Shown: piece after piece, positions 40,158 through 51,000 of the stretch
Layout of the letters: every line of letters starts with the position of its first letter
Numbering within the stretch: position 1 is the first letter of the stretch
Origin: Lithospermum erythrorhizon
Taxonomy: Eukaryota; Streptophyta; Magnoliopsida; Boraginales; Boraginaceae
Direction of reading: 5' to 3'
Length of the DNA: 64,000 bases
Assembly: GCA_019722365.1 (NCBI GenBank)
Contig: JADFUC010001889.1
Span: forward strand, 992,001 to 1,056,000
The notes under the pieces: model-generated
What the model was told of the DNA's origin: nothing
The model's input: the letters and a program-made list of their open reading frames with translations, nothing else
Databases searched by the model: none
Program-made: the position numbers and the translations under genes

Positions 40158-40225
<68 letters not shown>
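40158..40225. repeat. (AT)n microsatellite
   Basis: About 33 uninterrupted AT units sit at the point where the right LTR loses similarity to the left one. Confidence 0.95.
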
Positions 40226-40226
<1 letters not shown>

Positions 40227-41496
40227 AGCTTTATAGGATTGAATGTTTATGATAATATTTAAATAGAATTAAGTGTCAATCAATAAAACATTATCTCTTA
40301 TGTCCGAAACTATTTTCACATTTTGAATTAATGTTTACAAGTCATAAATATGGTAATCATGATTTATCTTTAACATAAAAAATATAATTCTCTTAATAAT
40401 ATTATTGAATATTAGTTTGTATATCATGTAAACTATTTGATATATACCTTAATTTATGTATTGTAATTATTATTGAAAATTCAATCTTGTTATAATGTTT
40501 TTAGTTATTATAATATTTTGTAGTTAAAAAAGTTATAGATTTACCTCAGATGCCTACTCTAGGTTTATATAGGGTATAAATTTGTCAAGTTAACTTTCAT
40601 TGTATCCATTATAATTGTGTTGAAGTATTGAACTTGTTTTTTCCAGCTATATATTATTTGAAGAATGAGCTATGTAGCAAGATGATGATCACTGATTAGA
40701 TGGTTGTTATGTAGTAACTTTTTCAAAATAGATATTTTTAGAATTGTTAGTAATAATGATGTTATTTTAGCTCATTTTCAACAAACGGATAAAAGATGGA
40801 ATTTATTAATCAACTTCTTATATTTTACTTTAGAATTTATTAACATATTTAGTGTAGAAATTTACTTTAGAATTTATTAACATAGTTATTTTTAGAATTT
40901 ATTAACATAGTTATTAATCAATCTTTACTAGTATTTTATTTAAAATTCCAAATTTCACCAAAAATTTATTTCAAACATTTTAAATTACATAACATTAATT
41001 TCAAAATATTTTCTTTTATTTTAATTTAATTAACGAGATTGAACATTTATAGTTTGATATAATATTTATCTTTATAAAAATACATTTTAATATATATAAA
41101 TTATCTTGAGTTTTCAAAATTTTATATCATTTCTTAAATGTTTCTATAATATTCCCAGCATTCTTATTTTTGTCATTCATATGTCGTTTATTTTTTGTCG
41201 TTTAGGAAATATATTAAATGAAACTTTGAACTATAACTTTTTTATCTTTCATTTATTTTAAAGAAGAAAGACCTAGCTGCATATTAACAACATTCTGAGG
41301 ATATTTGAGAGCACATATAGGAAAGTAGAAGATCAATAGCAGAAATACTTTCAAAATAACATTATCATTCTACAAAAGATAATACTTGCATAATCCATGA
41401 ACACAAGGAACTAATCTTTCTGAGTCTTCATCAATAAAAATGAGTCAAAATTTCTGAAAAACAGAGAAAAAACTATTGGAAATGAAACACAAGCAT
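40226..41496. other. AT-rich spacer and 3' UTR of the eS7 gene
   Basis: Very AT-rich with no recognisable coding sequence. A word ttagaatttattaacata recurs at about 40830-40910. The last 150 or so bases before 41497 are the probable eS7 3'UTR. Confidence 0.5.
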
Positions 41497-42701
41497 TTAA
41501 GCATCTGCCACTGGAAATTCAAAGACGACATCTTTCCCAGAGAGCTTCCTGTAGACGGCTGAGAAAGTCTCCAGTTTGTATTCGGTGTCATTCCTTGCTT
41601 TTGGGTCCAAGAAAACCTGCATTTTGAACGAATGTCAATAAAAATGTATATTAATGGATCGAGATCAGAGCTAATTAGTTTAACATGGCTACTGTCAAGA
41701 TAACAGATAAATTACCTTCATTATTTTTGATCCATCAACTCTGAACCTTACACGCTTGCCAACAATTTCAGCAGGGCAAACAAGATCCTCAAGGATGGCA
41801 TCATGCACAGATGTTAGTGTACGGGAGCGAGGTCTCTGAACTGCAGAGCCTTTCTTTGGTGGACGCACGATCCTCCTTGTAGCAATGAGAACAACATCCT
41901 GTAACCGATTCAAGGGGAAATTAGTAGTCACATCAAGATCAAATCATATAAAATCAGTATTAAAAAATAGAAGCAAGCTCATGCAGGAAAGGGCTGAATC
42001 ATGCACAAGTGATAATAAGGCTGCACACGACAGACTTTCATAGCTCGCACATTCTCTTTACTCAAATATTCACATGCCATAAATATTAGATACACAAAAT
42101 GTTGGAAGCATACTTGGGTTGAATTACATGCACATTACCATTTCTTATGTGTGCATCTCAGACGTAAACATTAGAAAACGCATGTCATGTAAAACAATAA
42201 TCACAATTGTTACTAGCATAATATTGATTTTATAAAAAAAAGCCTATCCTTACCTTGCCACTGAACTTCTTCTCAAGCTCCCTCACAAGCCTGAGATGAA
42301 TCTTCCGGAAACCTTTCCTAAGTCTATAAGGAACATGGATCACAACAGCCTTGCGGTTTCCTGAAACATCAATCTGACTGCATTGCACAAACAATTTATT
42401 CAGCAATTTAAACAAAAAAAGAAGTAAAAGTAGTCATTAATCATAACGGAATCACTAGAATTCTTACACAGCAGAGTTAATGTAGAGGTCCTTCAAGTCA
42501 CTCTTAAGCTCTGGGGTTGTGTTTTCCAAATCAAAGAATGCCTACACAAGAAGTACAAAATGTTCAGGCAACTGTAAGAGCATACTGGAAAGAGGAAGCT
42601 TTAGAAACATCGCTTGGCCTACAGACCTGGGCAACAGTCTCTTCAAATTCTGTGGGCTCAGCATTCTTGTCCTTGGATATCTTTGTCTTTGAGGTGTACA
42701 T
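41497..42701 (-). CDS. RPS7: 40S ribosomal protein eS7
   Basis: Five coding exons (42701-42627, 42541-42468, 42377-42254, 41898-41716, 41616-41497) join in frame to 191 residues, the usual length for plant eS7. The protein reads [20 protein letters not shown] at the start, then [40 protein letters not shown] and ends [16 protein letters not shown]. eS7 is a component of the small cytosolic ribosomal subunit needed for late 18S rRNA processing (family knowledge). The start codon is preceded by a spliced 5'UTR: a non-coding exon ends at 43680 and an intron of about 977 bases runs to 42703, with a single base of leader before the ATG. This 5'UTR intron layout is common in ribosomal protein genes. 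Confidence 0.97.
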
Positions 42702-43763
42702 CCTGAAAAATCTATTTTAAAAAATCAGAACAATGTTTGTGTCAACCGGCATAGGTCACCATACAGGTCACTTATCAAATGAAATGAAACAACATGAACT
42801 GGTAAAACTGAGGGGAGTTCTAACAAATGCCGAGATCACAAACAAATCTTCCTCTAATACGCTGTGAACTTCCTCGGAACAAAACAATCTGTTTTTTGTT
42901 ATTTCATATCTATCACCTGATATAAAAATGTTTTACCCTCCAATTCAAATCAAATTGAACACAACACATTCCAAATCACCGTAACCGCATATAGTTTACA
43001 TATCACCGACGAGCACAACATTGATATAAACCCATTTAATGAGATCTTGAAATAACGATTAAGCCACTGAAGGTCACTACAAGATAAAGTCATGGAACCA
43101 ACTTCTCCAAACTAATTATTGTACATTTATTAACAACTACAAATGGGCACATTCCAATCAAAACTAAGAACCTATAGTCCAAATACCCTTAAGCCGATTA
43201 AATTTATAACAAACAATTTCTATCAAAATATGCTAAAAGTTCCAATTTTTAGGAGCCAAAATCAACAAATTAATGTAAATTAACTTACAACTACAAATGA
43301 CCACATTCCAATCAAAATTAAAAACCTACAGTAAAAATGACTCTAACCCAATTAACATTTTTTCAAACTATACCACATAATTTCTTCATACCATCCTAAA
43401 AACATTCAATTTTTACTATTTTAGTAGAATTTATAAACAAAAACATAAGCATATTGGTTTTCAGGTAGCTATATTTACCAATTTACACATCCCAAAAATA
43501 CATAACAATACAAACTCAAACATTGATACTCAAGCTACAAAAAAATAATACTCCGTACTAATATAGCATACAAGATAAATAATACTACATACATTTATAT
43601 CAATTCTTAGAAACTGGACAATTGAAATGGGAAATTGGACAACTAAAATATGAATAAAAAGAATAAATAAGATGACCACCTTCAGAAAATGTCTGAAAGA
43701 GCTTGTAGATGTGGTCTAGGCTGCTCAGTTGATGTAAGAAGGATTTGTGTAAGCAGAGATTAG

Positions 43764-43783
43764 TATTATATAGATTAGGGTTT
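43764..43783 (-). promoter_or_regulatory. Telobox and TATA box of the eS7 gene
   Basis: On the minus strand AAACCCTAA (43783-43775) is followed directly by TCTATATAATA. Teloboxes close to the start site are typical of plant ribosomal protein promoters. The transcription start should lie near 43735. Confidence 0.75.
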
Positions 43784-45079
43784 CAATCAAAAGCCCAATC
43801 TGCAAGGATTATTTGGGTGTGTGAGTCCAATTTTGAGCAGATAGAGGCCCGTTTGAAGGTAATTGGACTTGTCCGACGAGGGGGGTCCGTCGTATGACCC
43901 GGTAGCTCTACGGACTCGACTCGGAGTCCGTTTATGGTAGGTTTGTTGAGGTGAATCGAGTTAACGAATTTTTAACTTAAGTTATGAACACCATGGTACA
44001 TGGGTTGATAACGAGTAAGGTTCAAGTCCGATTGGATTCACTTTTATGGAATTTAATAATTATCGATTGTTTCATGTGTCATTCTATTGTTAGTCGAGTG
44101 AGTAAACAAGGCGTGATTTTTGGATCGGATATTGGGTTAAATAGTGCGATCGTGATTTTTGGATCGGATATTGGGTTAAATAGTGCGATGATAGTCTAAT
44201 CTTTAATTGTCTGTCTCGTTCCATCATACTAAATGGATACCTATATAATGTTCTCTCTATCACATGAAGACTGTATAATTTTGGCTAAAAACATTTTATT
44301 ATCAGTTTAAGTAGGAATATTTCTTGAAAAATGAGTTAAATTGTCACAAATAAAGTGTAAAGTGAGGTAAAAATGACAGTTGTCGCACATGAAATTTAAA
44401 ATTGTTTACAATCTTATCTTCCTTCGTAGGACGGAGCCACATGGACTTTTGTAGTGTTCGAGAGCACCATTGAATATTTAATATCTGAGTATAAATGTGA
44501 AAAGAAAAACATATATACATTCTTAGATTAAACTACATAATGAGGCTAAACCAAATCTAACGACCTTCGATGCCTTAATGAATGTCTTTATACATTTGTG
44601 ATAGTTGACTTTTTATCTACATTCTTTTGATATTTTTCATCCGATGTATAAAATATCTTCAAACAACCATCACAAAAATCAACTAACAGCTTCCTACTGG
44701 GAGTACCAAACTTCAGTCACAATCATCAAGTAGAAGACAACCTCAAGAGGCATTTAGACACCATGCACAACCAATTGAGAGTAGAACCAAGACCAGCTGG
44801 TTTCTTCAAAAACAACGAGTTCAAAATAGTAATGTACAAGGCCTTAGAATGTTGCTTATAAGATGTGTTCATGTTCTAACATAGTAATGTACGTTAAACT
44901 AAAATGCCAGTTGAGACGAAAAGCCGGTGAGTTAGATGCCAATTAACGGTTTGGTCTGCGTTGTTAGCTGGCTGTGCATTTACAGAGGATCCTTAGTCGA
45001 CCTACACAAGAAATGATGAATTATTTTCAAACCAGAAAGAGCAAGAGTGCAAGACATAGTTTGTAGGGTAATATTTCAG
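43784..45079. other. Intergenic region between eS7 and the Ca2+-ATPase
   Basis: Upstream region of eS7, a 39-bp tandem duplication at 44112-44189, then AT-rich sequence leading into the Ca2+-ATPase 3'UTR. No gene was found. Confidence 0.5.
44112..44189. repeat. Perfect 39-bp tandem duplication
   Basis: The word starting cgtgatttttggatcgg occurs at 44112-44150 and again immediately at 44151-44189 with no mismatch, so it is recent. Confidence 0.95.
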
Positions 45080-48000
45080 TTACCCTCTTTCCTTCCTACG
45101 AAAACAGAAAGCCCGGGTCAAATACTCTGAAAATGGCATCTCTGGGACGGGTATTAGTTTGCCAACAATCGCAAGTGGCCAACTGCAGGATAGAAAGAAA
45201 TTATGAATAGCGAGATCAGATTCAGTGACTAGAATAAATGGATAATATATTTGCGAAGTTAAGATAACTTACGCGACAAATCCCAGTCCAATAGAGACTA
45301 GCCACAACTGCCAACTTAGTCTGACAGTTGAAGTGAACTTGCTAAGGAACATAATAATAAGAACCTGGCAACAAAATCAGAAAACATTAGAGAAGAAACT
45401 AGGAAATTACATGTTTAGAAAATGAGGCTCCTGAATAATTACCGAAAATGGGGCTTCCAAATATTACCTGGAGAACTGCAGTAAGCGCAATTATACCCAT
45501 GAAAAGACGGTTTTTAAGCACTCCTTTGAAGACATTGAACTCATCAGGCTTCCTAGCATTGAATTCATTGAATAGCTGCAATTCAACAATTGATCAGTCA
45601 AATAATTCCTACTAAATGGGCAAAATTGCTGTACAATAATGATTAGTTATCCTACATCAAAATATTTCTATTGAGACAAACAAACCTGACAAAGAACGAA
45701 TGTATTGAATATCAGCGTATTCTTCACTTTGTTAGCATGGTCAGGCGATTCATGCCCCAGATTGAGGATGCTTTTCCCGCGGAAATTCAGAATTAGAAGC
45801 ACCGTCACCTGATATAAAGCCTGTGGACAACTTGTGATGTCAGAACACAATCAATGAAGAATCCACGACTTCTGGACTGAAATATAAAAAATTGAAATAG
45901 CAAGACAAACCTGGATGATTAAATTCCTCCACATTATGTTAGTGATAAGAGGTTCCCTGAGGAACATCCCGAGAAAATATTGTCAACATTGTCCGTGACT
46001 CCGTGTTGAGGTAAATAATATATTTTGAATGAGAACAGACAGACATAAACCAATTTATGGAAATCAATTTATGAGAACAGACGAGATATATTTTGAAAAA
46101 GTCCAACCATGATAATTACTGGAAATCAATTTATATTATAAAATTAAAATCAACCTTCGGCCAACAGGAGGTCTGAGCATAAGATGATCAGTAGGTGGTT
46201 CAGTTGCCAGTGCAAGGGCTCCAAGAGTATCCATGATCAAATTCACCCAAAGTAGCTGCACCGCATTTAGGGGGACATCACCAGAGGAAACTGCAGCGAC
46301 AACATTGATAACTAAAGCTGCAACATTCACAGTCAGCTGAAACTGGATGAATTTCTGGATATTGGCATATACAGATCTACCCCAGCGCACAACCTGCATT
46401 CAGAATTATATAACAATAAGGAAAAATGGAATCAGTATCTGAAGCCTTCAAATCATATGTTCCATGACAATATCCATGGAAAATATATTAATAACTAAAT
46501 CCTCACTGTAAGTAAGGATCACAATGCATAAAATCATATAGGAAGAGTTCATAATACAAAACCGCAACCACAACTGGTGCAAATGTATCCTTTTTGAAGA
46601 AACAAATTACGAAATTTCATCATAAAACAAATCAAACTAGCACGCCCCATTCTCTCCTGATATTGCACGACGTTGTGCAGGTAAGCTAAATTTAATTTTG
46701 AAATTACAAAAGACTAACCTTCACTACAGAAGCAAAATTGTCATCCAATATTATGATATCAGAGCTTTCCTTGGCAACCTCTGTGCCTGCTATACCCATA
46801 GCCAGACCAATATCAGCCTAAACAACCACATCAAGTTAGATCAGAGTCATCAGACAAATGACTTTAGCACACGTCAAGTTAATAACTAGAAGTTCACGAG
46901 AAATAAGGCGTTTGATATCACGCACCTCATGCAGTGCAGGAGCATCATTAGTTCCATCTCCAGTAACAGCGACCACATGCCCACGTCTTCTAAGTGATTG
47001 CACAAGTAATAACTTGTCATTTGGAGACGACCTTCCCATAACCTGTAACCAAAGGAACATTGGGTGACAAGGGAAATGCAAATATAGAATTAAAGATTTG
47101 TCAACTTTCTGATATCTTACCGATATCTTATCACACACTTCATCTCGCTGGGTCTCCGATAAGTTTCGGAAAGTCTTGCCCTCGATGAAGTTGTACTCCG
47201 ACGGATCTGAATCCGATTGTAATATGCCACACTCTAAAGCAATTGCCTTGGCTGTCTGAACATTGTCACCAGTCACCATGCGGACCTATGAAATTAAAGA
47301 GTTTATCAGTACTGAGGATCACTTAATTAGGCTCAATACGAGTCAACCTACCAAAGGAAAAGCACCCAAAGCAAATAAAAAAAGAGGACTCTTGAAGAAT
47401 CCATTTACGAAATAATAGTTTGTTACATTACACATAAAGACCATGATCAGAAGATATTTGAACAGACCTTCACACCAGCATTGGTGCATAGCTGAACCGC
47501 ATCTCTAACACCGGGTCGACAAGGATCCTACATATATAGTTACAATTAGGCACAATTTCCATTCCAGGACAAAGGACCAGATATTTCAATAGGAAAAGGA
47601 CCAGATGATAGAACTATTCAATAGCACACAACATGGAACCTTTCAGGAGGGAACTGAAAAAATTAGTTCTGTGTCAAACATGCAATCTTGACAATTTTGG
47701 AATTTATTACCAAAACCAGAAAGGTACTTGCAGTTATATCAAAATCATGATATACCTTAATACCAACAATTGCTAGTAATACGAGATCTCCATCAGGAAG
47801 TTCCCATTGACCTAATTCCTGCTCACTAGTAGGAACCTTTTCTTCCTTATATGTTCTGTATGCAAAGGAAACACATCGCAAACTTCTAGTAGCCATATCT
47901 TCAATTGCTTTCTTGGAGAGTGCCATCTACAACCATAATAAGACATATTAATGGCCACATGATATCTGCTATGAAGTTTAAAACTCATAGCAGATATCTG

Positions 48001-51000
48001 CTATGAAGTTTAAAACATAAATAAAGCAAAAAATATCTGCTATGAAGTTTAAAACTCAATAAAATCTTTTCATAAGTTGGGAAATCTAAATAAACTGGAA
48101 AACAACTCATCAAGACTGCATGCTCATAGAGAGGGAAGTGCTATAATAAATCATGCAGTATACTCTACAGCTCAGGATAAGTTTCTCAAACCTTATTTTC
48201 ATCCATTGGTAGAACTTGGTCGTTTTCATCAATGTAACTCGAGCAACATGACAGTACAATCTCCGCAGCTCCTTTCCAATGTATATGAACTCCAGAGTCG
48301 GGCTGCAGAAAGGGAAAATGTTGAATGATATGTAAGGAATATAACAGATCATAATAATTCTTTATTCTCTACCTGATTTAGTACGAAACTCACATAACAA
48401 CAATATAAGTTTATGACTAAATCATCAATTTGGTATTGAGTTCAAACAAATCACAGCTAACAACCAAAAGGAGAAATGCTCATTCATGATTTCAAATGAT
48501 TTCTTATTATTAAATAAGAAAAGAAGAGAATCTCACAGACATAAAAGTCAACCCAATTACGAGATTGAAGTACAAGAAACTGAAGGCAAGAGAATGGGAG
48601 TAATTATAAGAGACTCGAGATCACCACTTACCACTTTCACAGCAACGCCACCACGCTTCTTCTCCGAATTGAAAGGGAAAGCATGAAGGATAGACGCATT
48701 TGATCGAACTGCATTGAAGTTCATGCCAAGCTAGAAAAGATATAGGCAACATTTAGAGATAAGATGATACCAACAATAATTTCAGAAAATGAATAACACA
48801 AAAGTGCAGCAAATATTTACACTCATTCCCCACTGCAGAATGGCCTTTTCTGTTGGTGATCCAGAAACCTCAAAAGCACCACCATCCTGTCATAGACCAG
48901 CTACAGATAAGCACATGTTCTTGTATCCAAATTTACAAAGAGACATACTCCAAATTATTTAGAGAGACAAAAATGTGGAGGCCAGGTGGAATAGTTTATA
49001 AAAATGATTTTGGACTGCCGCTTAACTCCCCAATACCTCAGGCACGAATACACTGCCAGTAGTATTCTCTGCAATGCCCTCAATGAGAAGATTCACAACT
49101 CTAGCTGGCACGACAGACTTATTGTCTATTGGATCCATTTTTCTCCCACAAACATGGGCTTCAACAACGGTCATCTGTGGAGAAGCAAGATGTAAGGAAG
49201 AGGGTTCGGAAACAGAAGATAAGCAAACCAGGATTTGAATAAATACACAAGGAACTAGCAGGATTGCAAATGTACTTAACAATCACAGTTGTCACACCTG
49301 GTTCAAAGTCAAGGTTCCGGTTTTATCACTGCAAATGGTAGTAGCAGAACCCATTGTCTCACATGCAGAAAGCCTCCTTACCTGGAATCAGATACCGAAT
49401 AAAGTAAATCCAACGGAATATCTGCAGCATCAAATATGATTATATATGTATATCAGTGTAAACAAGTATGAGCATCTGACGTATTAAAAGTTAAAACATA
49501 CCAAAGCCTTGTCAGCCATCATCTTTCTCATTGAATAAGCAAGCGTCAACGTCAGAAAGCATAAGAACGTTATAGTTTATAACTACAAAGTACAAACTTA
49601 AGATAATTGAGATGGAAAGAAGAATGTGCATGCAGTATGCAGGACACTAGGATACATCAAGGTTTCAAAATTCACACGGTCAATATAAAAAATGATAGCA
49701 GAATTGTTTTGAGTGGTACTCCAAATTGGTCTTCACCAATCACCACACTCAAATCTGACCAGCAAAGGATCTTTTATTTATAAGCAATGAGAAAAACCAT
49801 TTTAAATTGTGAAAACATCTTGGTAAGGGAAGTGGCATCACTTACGTCAACGTAACAGCTAAGGAAGACTGCTTTGCTTAAACAGCAACAATGTAATTTA
49901 CTAATTATGCAGAAATTTTTAGTAGTTCACTGAAAAATATAGATATCTAAAATGAACTTCACAAAATAGCAGTCACATACTGCAACGGTGAAGATCTTTA
50001 TAGCACCATCAACAGCATCACTGACACTAGTGCGACCAGCTATAAATTGGACAGTTCCATCAGGGTCTTTGGAATGACCAGTGAAGTATCTGGTTGTTAC
50101 ACACAATAAGTTTACTGTCACAAATACCCAGGAATATATATATGAGAGAGAGAGAGAGAGAGACCCTACCTGACCAAGAGGACAACCAGAACTAGTAGTG
50201 CCACCACAAGCCCAACTATGCCGATGAACGTAGCAACCCCATTCAATCGCACCTAGCAAATGGAAATATAGCTTCAACTCAGCATTTGACCATCAAACAA
50301 GATGACATGATAACCACATACAAACACCAAATTAATCTGAAACATCGTTTTGCAAATAACCTGCAGTGGGGTTTCTTCACCATTGTCCTCAGAAATACTA
50401 GCCATTAAGAGGCCCCATTCAGTATTTATACCAACACTTGTTACCTAAAAAAAGAGAAATAGAACCTCAGTAAGCCATCAGAAGGAACGGCAATCATCAC
50501 TAAAGGAGGAAATTGATTGTATGGCATTAATAACTTTAAAAAAGAACTCTCCAGTTCCCTCGCAACACTAGAATAAGGGTCAGGATGAAAGATAAAACAG
50601 TTCCAAATAATCGACCATAAACCAAAATCAACCACCACCATAAAGTATAGTATAAGATGCCCATGGTGATAGCCATTCACGAATAACATTATCTACGAGC
50701 ACAAACAGATGAATTCAGGAATGATAATAAATGAAAAGGAGAAGCATGACTTTACCAGCATAGTGCCATAACCATCCGCTACTTTGGTTCCAGACATTAA
50801 AAATGGTGACTTGGAATCTTTATAGATCTAAAATCATCATAAACATTAATCAGGAACTTCTCAAAACGATTATTTTATTGTAAGAGACCAACAATGTACA
50901 CAGATATAGATAATCTTGGCCTCCCCAGTCATGCTTGATTCGTCAATTGCAAGAGAGTGACCAGAGATCAACAGTCCATCTTGGTACTGAATTTGAGTTT

